In this document: positions 8,310 to 16,891 of the stretch, in pieces
Numbering within the stretch: position 1 is the stretch's first letter
Layout of the letters: the number at the start of each line of letters is the position of its first letter
NCBI GenBank assembly: GCA_964607865.1
Contig: CAZSLZ010000010.1
Location: 1-39,616, forward strand
Length of the DNA: 39,616 nucleotides
Reading direction: 5' to 3'
Source: CAZSLZ01 sp964607865
GTDB lineage: Bacteria; Vulcanimicrobiota; JAJTBE01; CAZSLZ01
The notes under the pieces: model-generated
Database searches by the model: none
The model's input: the letters and a program-made list of their open reading frames with translations, nothing else
What the model was told of the DNA's origin: nothing
Translations under genes and position numbers: made by a program

Positions 8310-8972
8310 ATGAAAATACAACATTTATTTGTCAATATTTCAGTAGTTATAGTTTTCCTGATATTAGTATTCAGTAATTGCAGTGTTGTTTATTCCAGCT
8401 CTATATCACTGCATGAAGCTGCCACGCTGGGAGATCTGTCAAGAGTAAAAATGCTGATAGAAAAAGGCGCAGATGTAAATAAGAAAAATGATACGGGCAT
8501 GACCCCTCTTCATTTGGCTTCATCCGGCGGACATGTGGAAATTGTGAAATTACTCATTGAAAAAGGCTCAAATGTGAATGCCAAGAACAATACAGGGTTA
8601 ACTCCCCTGTATTTCGCAGTTACCATGGGGCACAAGGAAACCATTGCAATTCTGGTAAAGAACGGTGCAAATTATGGCAAAGATGAGAATGAATGGACAC
8701 CCATTGAATGGGCTGTTTCTGAAAATAACAAGGAACTTGTGTTAATTCTTATAAGAAAAGGGCTGGATGTAAATACAAGAACAGAAGATGGAAATACACT
8801 GCTCCACTGGGCTTCATACTATGGCTATGACGATGTTGTCAGGCTTTTAATTGAAAAAGGCGCAGATGTAAATCTGAAAAACAACAAGAACGAAACCCCT
8901 TTGGCAATTGCTGTAAAAAAGGGATATAAAGAAGTAATAGAAGTTTTGAAGAAAAATGGAGCTGAAGAATAA
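8310..8972 (+). CDS. Exported ankyrin-repeat protein
   Basis: The 220-residue protein has an N-terminal hydrophobic signal (about residues 8-30, ending near SNCSVVYSS). The Cys after SN is a poor lipobox, so simple secretion or an anchored signal is as likely as lipidation. The rest is six consecutive ankyrin repeats (about 33 residues each, 31-220), with consensus pieces such as GMTPLHLASSGGH and VKLLIEKGSNVNAKNN. The repeats are regular, ending in a capping helix (VIEVLKKNG). Ankyrin arrays are protein-binding surfaces; here it would act outside the cytoplasm. AGGAG lies 8 bases before the ATG. The 250 bases upstream hold a TATAAT at 8260 without a well-spaced -35 and nothing else I can identify. 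The partner is unknown. Confidence 0.85.
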   Translation: MKIQHLFVNISVVIVFLILVFSNCSVVYSSSISLHEAATLGDLSRVKMLIEKGADVNKKNDTGMTPLHLASSGGHVEIVKLLIEKGSNVNAKNNTGLTPLYFAVTMGHKETIAILVKNGANYGKDENEWTPIEWAVSENNKELVLILIRKGLDVNTRTEDGNTLLHWASYYGYDDVVRLLIEKGADVNLKNNKNETPLAIAVKKGYKEVIEVLKKNGAEE

Positions 8973-9065
8973 AAACAGCCATTGAGTTAACTCTATTAAA
9001 TATTAAGATGACCCAAAAAACTATAACGATTGTTGAAAGAAAAAAACGAAATCTACACAGAATTC

Positions 9066-9107
9066 GTCATCACGAGCATCCGCAGGATGCGTGGTGAGCT
9101 CTGTACC
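9066..9107 (+). repeat. REP-like dispersed repeat, copy 1
   Basis: This segment starts GTCATCAC, contains an imperfect hairpin (GCATCC-GCA-GGATGC core flanked by CATCAC/GTGGTG), and ends CTCTGTACC. A copy with only a handful of differences lies at 33903-33945, also intergenic. The compensated arms suggest an RNA or DNA hairpin element. Confidence 0.65.
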
Positions 9108-9318
9108 ACCCCAATTAAGAATAGGGGAATATAATGACAATTTCTGCAATTTTTATAAAAATTTAAAAGGGCCATCTTTTTTGGGATAGACCCTTTTTGT
9201 TTGATAATTAAATAATGAATTACAAAATATGTTTATATTTTATTTAATGTTATATGATAACAATATAGTAACTAAAACCCCTGCCAAGATTAGAGATGAT
9301 AGAAATATTCCGCAGATA

Positions 9319-9333
9319 CGTGGCAATCTCAAT
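9319..9333 (+). repeat. Dispersed intergenic repeat, CGTGGCAATCTCAAT copy
   Basis: CGTGGCAATCTCAAT matches the inverted copy at 33979-33998 and the core of 5119-5135. Confidence 0.5.
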
Positions 9334-9375
9334 CTGGGTTGGATATGATTATTCAATTCACTTAAAATATTTTTC

Positions 9376-10887
9376 CTATTCCTTTTCCAGCCAGTCGAAG
9401 GTACGGGTCACAGCCTTTTTCCATTTAGAATAACCCTTTTTTCGTTCCTGGTCATCTATAAGGGCATTCCATTGCTTATCCACACTCCAGTTTTTCTTCA
9501 GTTCCTCCCGGCTTTTCCAGAACCCAACTGCCAGCCCGGCAGCATAGGCCGCGCCCAGGGCAGTGGTTTCTGTAACTTTGGGGCGGACGACGGGAACACC
9601 CAGCACATCAGCCTGAAATTGCATCAGAAGTTCGTTTACCACCATACCGCCATCTACTTTCATAAGTTTCAAGCTGACGCCGGAATCTTTATGCATGGCA
9701 TCCATAACTTCACGGGTCTGGTAAGCTGTGGCTTCCAGGGCTGCCCTGGCAATGTGCCCCTTGTTGGCAAACCTGGTAAGCCCGGCAATAACCCCCCGTG
9801 CGTTGGATTTCCAATAAGGAGCGAACAGGCCGGAAAAAGCTGGCACAAAATAGACTCCTCCATTATCCTCCACGGTTTTTGCCAATTCTTCAATTTGCGG
9901 TGATTCTTCAATTATTCCCAGATTATCTCTCAGCCATTGTACCAGGGCGCCGGCTATTGCAATGGAGCCTTCCAGGGCATAGGCCGGTTTTTCCCGCCCG
10001 AATTTATATGCTACAGTGGTTAACAGGCCGTTTCTGCTCTGAACGAACTTGTTACCTGTGTTAAGAAGCATGAAGCAACCGGTGCCATAGGTGTTTTTGG
10101 CCTCGCCGGTTTCAAAGCAGGTCTGGCCCACCAGGGCAGCCTGTTGATCTCCCAGGTCGCCGCCAACGGGAATCTTATGTTTGAAAGGCCCGTCCTCGGT
10201 AGTCAGCCCATAGACATCAGAAGAAGGCTTGATATCGGGGAGGATACTCCGGGGGATATCCATAACTTTGAGAATTTCTTCGTCCCAGTCCAGGGTTTCC
10301 AGATTCATCAGCAGGGTGCGGGAAGCATTGGTAGGATCAGTGATATGGACTCCTCCTCTGGGCCCGCCGGTGATATTCCAGATTACCCAGGTATCCATAT
10401 TGCCAAACATTGCGGTGCGGTTTTCCACAGCTTTTTTTATTTCTGGATCTGAATCAATCAGCCATTTGATTTTAGGTCCTGAAAAATATGTAGCCAGGGG
10501 CAAACCGGTCTTGTCACGGAAACGATCAGGGCCGAACTCCCCGCCGATTTGTTCGCATAATTTATCAGTCCGGGTATCCTGCCAGACTATGGCATTTGAC
10601 AGGGGCTCGCCGGTATTTCTATCCCATAAAACCGTGGTTTCTCTCTGGTTGGTCATTCCGATGACAGCGATATCCTCGGAATCTATTCCATTTTTTTCCA
10701 TAGCTTGGTTAATTACCTTCCGGGTATTTGTCCATATTTCAGAAGCATCATGTTCAACCCATCCAGGCTGGGGAAAAATCTGCTGATGCTCTTTCTGCCC
10801 TACAGAAACAATATTTCCATCGGCGTCAAATAAAATGAACCTGGTGCTGGTGGTACCCTGATCTATAGCGCCCACATATCTTGACAT
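9376..10887 (-). CDS. glpK: Glycerol kinase
   Basis: GlpK phosphorylates glycerol to sn-glycerol 3-phosphate using ATP, trapping it after uptake. The 503-residue product has the normal length and FGGY-kinase architecture. The N-terminal phosphate-binding loop reads YVGAIDQGTTSTRF, followed by the substrate region PGWVEHDASEIW and the conserved TNQRETTVLWDR. The second half has GDLGDQQAALVGQ, the adenine-binding GTGCFMLLNTG and the FGGY signature region VDGGMVVNELLMQFQADVLG. The ribosome site GGGAGGATT precedes the ATG. It starts only 13 bases after the Ldh2-type dehydrogenase gene, so the two are co-transcribed. No glpF or glpD is in the window. Identification is very sure. Confidence 0.97.
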   Translation of the reverse strand: MSRYVGAIDQGTTSTRFILFDADGNIVSVGQKEHQQIFPQPGWVEHDASEIWTNTRKVINQAMEKNGIDSEDIAVIGMTNQRETTVLWDRNTGEPLSNAIVWQDTRTDKLCEQIGGEFGPDRFRDKTGLPLATYFSGPKIKWLIDSDPEIKKAVENRTAMFGNMDTWVIWNITGGPRGGVHITDPTNASRTLLMNLETLDWDEEILKVMDIPRSILPDIKPSSDVYGLTTEDGPFKHKIPVGGDLGDQQAALVGQTCFETGEAKNTYGTGCFMLLNTGNKFVQSRNGLLTTVAYKFGREKPAYALEGSIAIAGALVQWLRDNLGIIEESPQIEELAKTVEDNGGVYFVPAFSGLFAPYWKSNARGVIAGLTRFANKGHIARAALEATAYQTREVMDAMHKDSGVSLKLMKVDGGMVVNELLMQFQADVLGVPVVRPKVTETTALGAAYAAGLAVGFWKSREELKKNWSVDKQWNALIDDQERKKGYSKWKKAVTRTFDWLEKE

Positions 10888-10899
10888 ATTAATCCTCCC

Positions 10900-12016
10900 T
10901 TATATCTTTGCCAGAAACGGCAGTTCAATATCAATATCCAATTCATCTTTGATATTTTTCATAATTTTTTGCAAATTATCATTTATTGGAACTCCGGTTC
11001 GGGGGACTTCCTTTTCGCTATCAAATTCCTTTTCTCCCGCAGTCCATATCCTTTTCTGGCCCGGCAGCTTCTTCGCATTTCTTAAATCTCTCATCATCTG
11101 GCCGGTGGTTTTTTTGAACTCATTAACGTTTACGAAACTGGCAATAACCATNNNNNNNNNNCATAAAGAAATGCCCCAGGTAATGATGGGTTTTGTTTCC
11201 GTCTTCATCAAAACCCGACAAAGCCAGCAGTGCGGGCCCCGCAGCCAGTGAAGACGAAAGGATTTCCACCATAACCGCCAGTCCATAACCCTTGTAACCC
11301 GAGGTAACCTCGCCCTTGCCACCCAGTGGAAGCAGCGAGGCGTCTTTCTTAAGCAGTAATTGCATTAACTCTGCAGGATCCCTCACGTCATTACCCTGGC
11401 TGTCCATTGCCCAGCCCGGCGGAAGTTCCTTTTCCTCTCTGTTATAAACTTCAATTTTGCCCCTTTGTACTATGGGAGTCCCCATATCCAGCAGAAACGG
11501 GCATTCCTCGTCGGTGGGGGCGCCGAATGCTATGGGGTTGGTGCCAAACATGGGTTGGCTGCCAAAAGTGGGGGCTACTGAAGGCCGGGAATTTGTTACA
11601 ATAAAACCGATCATATCATTTTTTATGGCCATGTTGGCATAATAACCCGCAATTCCGAAATGAGTGCCGTTTTTAACAGCAACTGCGCCAATGCCTACCT
11701 TTTTTGCTTTCTTTATTGCCAGTTCCATAGCTTTATAGGCTATGACATGGCCCATTCCATGGTTCCCATTAACCAACGCTGTACCAGGGGCTTCTCTGAT
11801 AATTTCAAATTTTGTAACTGGAAACTGGACTTTGTCCTTGATTCTGTCCAGGTACATTTTCAACCTTCCCACTCCGTGGGATTCAATTCCCCGAAGATCA
11901 GAGCTGATAAGCACATCAGTAACAATTCTGGCATCTTCTTCGGGCACGCCGGATTTGCTGAAAGCCTGAAGCATAAACTGTTTTAAAATATCCACCGGAA
12001 CAAAAACATGAGCCAT
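10900..12016 (-). CDS. Malate/L-lactate/ureidoglycolate dehydrogenase family (Ldh2), split by assembly gap
   Basis: These NAD(P)-dependent dehydrogenases act on malate, L-lactate, sulfolactate, ureidoglycolate or similar 2-hydroxyacids. The N-terminal part (about 290 residues from the ATG at 12016) shows family motifs: the start HVFVPVDILKQFMLQAF, SDLRGIESHGVGRLKMYL with the catalytic-site His, VNGNHGMGHVIAYKA, VAVKNGTHFGIAGYYA, and TNPIAFGAPT. After HYLGHFFM come 10 N, and the sequence resumes in another frame with the C-terminal part (FVNVNEFKKTTGQMMRDLRNAKK ... ending PFLAKI). Joined, it is one protein of about 370 residues, the normal length, so the frame change reflects unknown gap size and not two genes. 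The substrate is undetermined. It is upstream of glpK by 13 bases. Confidence 0.85.
11152..11161. other. Assembly gap (10 N)
   Basis: Ten unresolved bases lie inside the Ldh2-type dehydrogenase gene. The length is probably a placeholder. Both flanks belong to the same protein family, so the missing segment is short. Confidence 0.98.
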
Positions 12017-12082
12017 AAAAACAACCTTCTTTCTATAAAGTTTGTTAGAACTTTCTAGAACTATTTTATGATTCCTTGCAAT

Positions 12083-12130
12083 AAAAAAATCGGAAAAAGT
12101 AGAATTTCAAAATGTTCACTTTTTCCGATT
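12083..12130 (-). terminator. Intrinsic terminator after the sulfur-relay fusion gene
   Basis: On the minus strand AATCGGAAAAAGT (12130-12118) pairs with ACTTTTTCCGATT (12100-12088), with a 17-base loop and a following T tract. It sits directly past the stop at 12138. Confidence 0.75.
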
Positions 12131-12137
12131 CGCTCTC

Positions 12138-14612
12138 TTAAATAAAAAGGTTTACATGAGATTTTTCCGCTGTTTCCAGGTAACTGGCTACGCCGGCTTC
12201 CTCCACATTTTCAATAAGTTCCTCTTTCTTAATTCCCATGATATCCATGGTCATATTACACGCCACCAGCCTTACACCGTTGTTACGGGCGTTCTCAATA
12301 AGAAGCTGAAGGCTGTCAACATTTTTATTTTTCATAACATATTTCATCATATTGGTTCCCATGCCCATCATATTGAGCTTGCTCAGGGTCAACTTATCCG
12401 CGCCTCTGGGCATCATTGCGCCGAACATTTTTTCCAGCAAATCCTTCTTTACCGGCTCCGCATTTTCTTTTCTGAGAATATTCAGACCCCAGAAAGTGAA
12501 GAACATAGTTACATCGCTACCCATGGATGCGGCACCGTTGGCAATAATAAAAGCTGCCAGCGCCCGGTCCAGGTCATCGCTGAAAACAATAATGGTCTTC
12601 TTTTTGCCTGCCAACGGGGTTCCGCCGGTGGCAGCTTCAGCGCCACCTTTTTTTATGACAGCTGTATGAATTCCCTTTTCAGTTTCAATATGCAGAAGCC
12701 TGTTGCCGGTACTTCTGCACCATGCCTGGGCATCTTTTTTGAAGCCCGGATCCGAAGCCTTCAACTGTAATATTTGCCCATTTTCCATTTCATTGATAGA
12801 ATCTTTCAGCCTCATAATGGGGCCGGGGCACTGCAAGCCGGTGGCATCAATTTTCTTATCTATCTGAATGTCATCAATGTTGACAAGTTCTTCTGGTTGA
12901 GCCAAAACCGGTTGTTCTTCCTCTTCCCGGTTGTTGACACACATTTCCATGGGCTTGTCACGAAAACTTTCCTTTATCATACTATAAGTTTTATAACCGC
13001 CGGAAAGATTTCTGGCATTGAACCCTTTCTGTCTCAGAATTCGGGTGGCGATATAACTCCTGAGGCCGGTTCCGCAGTAGGTTATGATATTCTTGTTTTT
13101 ATCCAGCTTGTCCAGGTTGTTTCTCAGTTGGTCGAGAGGTACAGTCACCGAACCGGGTATGTTGCCGGAAAGTTCAATTTCCTCGAAATCCCTCACATCA
13201 AGGAATTGATTTTTTTCTCTGTCCAGGCATTCAATCTGATCCCAGTTGATGTGGCCCACATCTCCCCGGAGAATATTTGCAGCTACAAATCCAGCCATAT
13301 TCACCGGATCTTTTGCCGATGAGAAGGGCGGGGCGTATGCCAGTTCCAGTTCTTCGAGGTCGAAAACTGTCATGTTTGCTCTTATGGCAGTAGCCAGAAT
13401 ATCAATTCGCTTATCGACTCCGGCAACTCCCACGATCTGGGCTCCCAGAACCTTGCCGCCTTCCGGGTGAAAAAGAAGTTTTATAGTCATTTGCTGGGCG
13501 CCGGGGTAATAAGATGCATGAGATCCCAGATGCACATAAATTTTCCTGTAGTTTATATTGGCTTTTTTTAACTGCTTTTCGCTGTCACCGGTGGAAGCTG
13601 CCACCATATCGACAACCTTTACGATAGATGAACCCTGGGTGCCATTAAAGGCAACCTTTCTACCCATGACATTATCGGCAGCTATGCGTCCCTGCTTGTT
13701 TGCGGGGCCTGCCAGAGGTATCATGGTGGGTTCTCCGGTTACAAAATCCTTTACTTCAATAACATCGCCGACAGCATAAATATCGGGGTTGGAAGTCTGC
13801 AGATAATCGTCCACTATAATTCCGCCCCGCCTGCCGATTTTAATACCCGCTTCTTTTGCCAGGGCATTTTCAGGCCTGACACCGGCAGAAAGAATTACCA
13901 TATCACATTCAATTTTACCTCCGGTGGAAGTGGTAACCATGGTTTTTCCATTCTGCTCTTCAATCTTTTTAACCGCCTGCTGTAAACGAAGCTCAACTCC
14001 GTTATCTACAAGGTGATCCTGAATAAGGGCAGCCATTTCAAAATCCAGCGGAGGCAGAATCTGATCCAGCATTTCTATGAGGGTAACCTTTACTCCCCTT
14101 ATAACCAGGTTTTCTGCCATTTCCAGGCCGATAAAACCGCCCCCGATAACCACGGCGCTGCAGGGAGTGTTATCATCCACATATTTTTTTATCTTGTCGG
14201 TATCGGGAATGTTACGTAATGTGAAAACATTTTCCAGATCAACACCGGGGATGGGGGGTTTGAAAGGTTCGGCGCCGGAAGAGATTATAAGTTTATCGTA
14301 TTTTTCATCGTAGGTCTTTCCGTTTTTCAAATTCTTTACGGTTACTTTTTTGTTTTTGGGGTCAATTCTGATAACCTCGGAAAGGATCCTTACATCTACA
14401 TTAAACCGGCTTCTTAACTTCTGCGGTGTGGTTACCAGCAGGTTTTTGCGTTCCTGTATCTCACCGCCAATATAATAAGGTAACCCGCAATTGGCAAATG
14501 AAATATATTTTCCCCGTTCAAAAAGAATAATTTCTGCGTCTTCGTTAATCCGGCGTGCCCTGGCGGCAGCGCTGGCGCCACCTGCTACGCCTCCGATGAT
14601 GATGAGTTTCAA
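12138..14612 (-). CDS. Four-domain sulfur-relay flavoprotein: CoA-disulfide reductase, rhodanese, TusA, DsrE-like
   Basis: One 824-residue chain carries four sulfur-handling modules. Residues 1-450 are an FAD/NAD(P)H disulfide oxidoreductase of the CoA-disulfide reductase/NADH oxidase type, with GGVAGGASAAARARR at the FAD site and the single redox Cys42 in FANCGLPYY. Residues about 460-550 are a rhodanese with active loop CGTGLRS (Cys near 513). Residues about 585-655 are TusA/SirA-like, with GLQCPGPIMRL (Cys near 594). The last about 160 residues are DsrE/DsrF-like, with a Cys near 786 (LVACNMTMDIMG). Such fusions are known, and single-chain persulfide or polysulfide reduction with sulfur transfer is the expected role. 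The start is TTG at 14612 after GAGGT. It lies 23 bases behind the ArsR-type gene and was probably brought under its control. Confidence 0.92.
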   Translation of the reverse strand: MKLIIIGGVAGGASAAARARRINEDAEIILFERGKYISFANCGLPYYIGGEIQERKNLLVTTPQKLRSRFNVDVRILSEVIRIDPKNKKVTVKNLKNGKTYDEKYDKLIISSGAEPFKPPIPGVDLENVFTLRNIPDTDKIKKYVDDNTPCSAVVIGGGFIGLEMAENLVIRGVKVTLIEMLDQILPPLDFEMAALIQDHLVDNGVELRLQQAVKKIEEQNGKTMVTTSTGGKIECDMVILSAGVRPENALAKEAGIKIGRRGGIIVDDYLQTSNPDIYAVGDVIEVKDFVTGEPTMIPLAGPANKQGRIAADNVMGRKVAFNGTQGSSIVKVVDMVAASTGDSEKQLKKANINYRKIYVHLGSHASYYPGAQQMTIKLLFHPEGGKVLGAQIVGVAGVDKRIDILATAIRANMTVFDLEELELAYAPPFSSAKDPVNMAGFVAANILRGDVGHINWDQIECLDREKNQFLDVRDFEEIELSGNIPGSVTVPLDQLRNNLDKLDKNKNIITYCGTGLRSYIATRILRQKGFNARNLSGGYKTYSMIKESFRDKPMEMCVNNREEEEQPVLAQPEELVNIDDIQIDKKIDATGLQCPGPIMRLKDSINEMENGQILQLKASDPGFKKDAQAWCRSTGNRLLHIETEKGIHTAVIKKGGAEAATGGTPLAGKKKTIIVFSDDLDRALAAFIIANGAASMGSDVTMFFTFWGLNILRKENAEPVKKDLLEKMFGAMMPRGADKLTLSKLNMMGMGTNMMKYVMKNKNVDSLQLLIENARNNGVRLVACNMTMDIMGIKKEELIENVEEAGVASYLETAEKSHVNLFI

Positions 14613-14635
14613 TATACATTACCTCACGAAAAAAT

Positions 14636-14944
14636 TTAGGACTCCGTAAATAAAGTGCAAAGATTGTTAATTATTTTCAGAATAGTTTGCTTTCTATCGG
14701 GATATAATGAATAGTTGGCATACCCGCCTTTTCTTTCTACCATTACCAGTTTGTTCAACCTTAAAATCTTCAACTGCTGTGAAACCAGCGCCTGATTGAT
14801 TTCCAGGCTATGTTCAAGTTGAGTAACATTTAAAGAACCATTTTTCAACAGGCAAAGAATTTTTAACCGTATAGGATGAGCCATGGCCTTCATAATGTCT
14901 GTTATACCAGAAACCTGTTCCTCTTTTATTTTTGTAACATTCAT
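14636..14944 (-). CDS. ArsR-family repressor with persulfide-sensor-like cysteine pair
   Basis: This 102-residue winged-helix protein has the ArsR pattern MAHPIRLKILCLLKNGSLNV, followed by the recognition helix region NQALVSQQLKILRLNKL and the wing KGGYANYSL. Only two cysteines occur, C31 (ILCLL, helix alpha2) and C96 (NNLCTLF, last helix), 65 residues apart. That is nearly the arrangement of the reactive pair in the SqrR/BigR/YgaV group, where persulfides form a tetrasulfide link and release DNA. No metal-site CxCxD motif of classical ArsR/SmtB is present. The ATG has an AAGGGGG ribosome site. The downstream gene is the sulfur-relay fusion, which fits sulfide/persulfide-responsive autoregulation. 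Family is sure; the sensor chemistry is inferred. Confidence 0.88.
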   Translation of the reverse strand: MNVTKIKEEQVSGITDIMKAMAHPIRLKILCLLKNGSLNVTQLEHSLEINQALVSQQLKILRLNKLVMVERKGGYANYSLYPDRKQTILKIINNLCTLFTES

Positions 14945-14975
14945 TCTGTTTCCCCCTTTAAGTTTTCTCCCCTAT

Positions 14976-14996
14976 ATCATTATAACAATATATGAT
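14976..14996 (-). promoter_or_regulatory. Possible promoter/operator for the arsR-sulfur operon
   Basis: On the minus strand TATAAT occupies 14984-14979, inside an imperfect inverted repeat ATCAT (14976-14980) and ATGAT (14992-14996) separated by 11 bases. A repressor site overlapping the -10 is usual for ArsR proteins. No convincing -35 is visible in this very AT-rich stretch. Confidence 0.35.
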
Positions 14997-15162
14997 TTTT
15001 CCTTCTAATATATTTTATATATCTAAATTTAATTTAAGTAATATTTTACTGGCAATAAAAAAAAGAGTAGATATTCATAATATAGAAACAAACAATACTC
15101 TGTATTCTATAACAAAAAACATTTAAAAAAGGTCCCAATTTTTAAATCTATATATATTTTTT

Positions 15163-16677
15163 TTAAGATTCAATGGTAGTCCGGATTTTCTGCAGGATAT
15201 CTTTTATATTGAAAGGTTTGCTGATAAAATCAATACCGGTTTTGTCTTCTAATTTGTGACCACCTATGCGTTTAACATAGCCGGAGGTAAACAGTATTTT
15301 TATACCCGGCGAAATTTTTCTGAATTTTAAAGCCAACTCCCAACCGTCAACGTCGGGCAGCATCATATCTGCAATTATCAAGTCAGGCACATTCTGGCCG
15401 TTCATAAAGTGCTGCATAGCCTCCTTGCCGGTAGAGGCAAAAAAAGCATTGTAACCCGCCATTGCCAGAGATTTCTTTAACAGCTTGGAGATCACCCCAT
15501 CATCCTCAACAACCATTATATGTTCACTGCCACCGGGCAGGTCAAATTTCGATTTTTTCTTTTCAACTGGCTTTTCTTTTTTTTCAGCAGGTTCTTCGAC
15601 CTTACGGATTTCGGGGGGGTTCTTTTCCACTTTTCTGACCAGTGGAAAATAAAGTTTGAAAACTGAGCCTATTTTCAGTTTACTTCGAACTTTTATAAAC
15701 CCGCCGGCGCTATCTACTATTTGTTTTACCCTGCAAAGACCCTTATCCCGGTTTTTTTTGTGGCCTTTGGTGGTAAAACCCGGCTCGAAAATTCTGTTTA
15801 AAATATCTCTTTTCATTCCCGGCCCGGAATCCATAACCTGTAAAGTTACATATTTCCCCGGGGTCACGCCGTTTTCTTCACCTCCTGCCTCTTCCATGCC
15901 GGTTCTTATAGTAAGAGTCCCTCCATCGGGCATAGCTTCAGAAGCATTTATTATCAAATTAAAAAGGACATCTTCCAGGGCATCTGGGTCCAGAGGCAAC
16001 CGGGGAAGTTTGCCACCTGGAAAAGTTATAAGGTTTACTTTTTCGTTGATAAAAACTGCCCCCATTCTTTCCAGTTCCGATATAAGCTGATTGATATCCA
16101 CAGTTTCACCGGGTATCATATCTGTAACCACTTTTTCCATATCATTGGAAACCACACATATTTCCTCGGTGGATTCTTCTTCTTTGGGTTTTTCCATTGA
16201 TCTGGAAGGCACTTGATATTCCTGCATCATATTTTCTGTTTCCCTGTTATCTTTGTTCAACAACTGCATACATTCGTTTTCTCCGGGCAATTCTTTAAAC
16301 GGAAAGTTGCCCTGAGCCATTTCTTGAGTAATATCCCTGGAAACAAATGCAACAGGGTTCTGGTTGTCATTTTCTATAGAGAAAGCTGAACAGAAAGCCA
16401 GAAATGGGGTGTTATCCTTCTTTCTGAAAGCCAGAAAGCCATTCCATGCCGAATTTTCCTGTATTGATACTGCAACCTGGCTTTTGAACAGCTGTTGAAA
16501 ATTCTTGTACAATAAAATATTGAAAGTGAAGCTTTTCAATTCTTCAGAAAAATAACCGGAAGCATTTTGAAATTCCGTATTGCTATAAATTATCTGGTTA
16601 TGGGAATCGATAATAACAATAGGAATTCGGGCCTGGCCAAAAAATTCAAAATTATACTTTTCAGATACTGAATTCAA
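15163..16677 (-). CDS. PAS / HATPase / receiver hybrid signalling protein without visible H-box
   Basis: The 504-residue soluble protein has a PAS domain (about 10-125; IVIIDSHNQIIYSNTEF, then PVAFVSRDITQEM), a kinase-type ATPase domain (about 190-355) and a receiver domain (about 385-504). The ATPase shows the N box NLIINASEAMPDGG, G1 box DSGPGM and F box RIFEPGFTTK, but the G2 box is degenerate (KGLCRV instead of GxGLGL). Between PAS and ATPase there is only an acidic linker with no histidine, so no DHp dimerisation helix with a phospho-acceptor is visible. The receiver keeps the acidic pair (VVEDDG), phospho-Asp in IADMMLPD (about 436) and Lys in SKPF. The start is TTG with AAGGAG 10 bases upstream. 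Its partner kinase or output is unknown. Confidence 0.8.
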   Translation of the reverse strand: MNSVSEKYNFEFFGQARIPIVIIDSHNQIIYSNTEFQNASGYFSEELKSFTFNILLYKNFQQLFKSQVAVSIQENSAWNGFLAFRKKDNTPFLAFCSAFSIENDNQNPVAFVSRDITQEMAQGNFPFKELPGENECMQLLNKDNRETENMMQEYQVPSRSMEKPKEEESTEEICVVSNDMEKVVTDMIPGETVDINQLISELERMGAVFINEKVNLITFPGGKLPRLPLDPDALEDVLFNLIINASEAMPDGGTLTIRTGMEEAGGEENGVTPGKYVTLQVMDSGPGMKRDILNRIFEPGFTTKGHKKNRDKGLCRVKQIVDSAGGFIKVRSKLKIGSVFKLYFPLVRKVEKNPPEIRKVEEPAEKKEKPVEKKKSKFDLPGGSEHIMVVEDDGVISKLLKKSLAMAGYNAFFASTGKEAMQHFMNGQNVPDLIIADMMLPDVDGWELALKFRKISPGIKILFTSGYVKRIGGHKLEDKTGIDFISKPFNIKDILQKIRTTIES

Positions 16678-16891
16678 TCCCGCTACGCTCCTTTTTGCTC
16701 TAACTATTTTTAACAGTGCTATATTTATATTTTTATTTAATACGCCCCAGCACTTCTATAAATAATTATAACTGTTAATTTCTTCCAATTCATTCAACTC
16801 CCTTTTGAAGTTGTTGCCTTGTTTTTTTATCTGCCGGCGGGAGCATTCTTTATTCTTATTGAAGTAATAAAAAAAACAGGAGAATTAGTAT

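Larger units (their letters stand above)
8973..9375. other. Gene-free 400-base spacer with repeats
   Basis: There is no credible ORF. It holds a hairpin-forming dispersed repeat (9066-9107), a weak terminator-like hairpin (AAAAGGG at 9165-9171 with CCCTTTT at 9191-9197, then T), and a CGTGGCAATCTC-type repeat (9319-9333). The rest is AT-rich. It separates the ankyrin gene from the converging glpK gene. Confidence 0.6.

Noticed and set aside
10900..11322. A separate 140-residue gene reading through the N gap
   Set aside because: Its N-terminal part is a shadow frame; only the part after the gap is family-like, and it completes the Ldh2-type protein begun at 12016. It is one gene split by a gap of unknown length.
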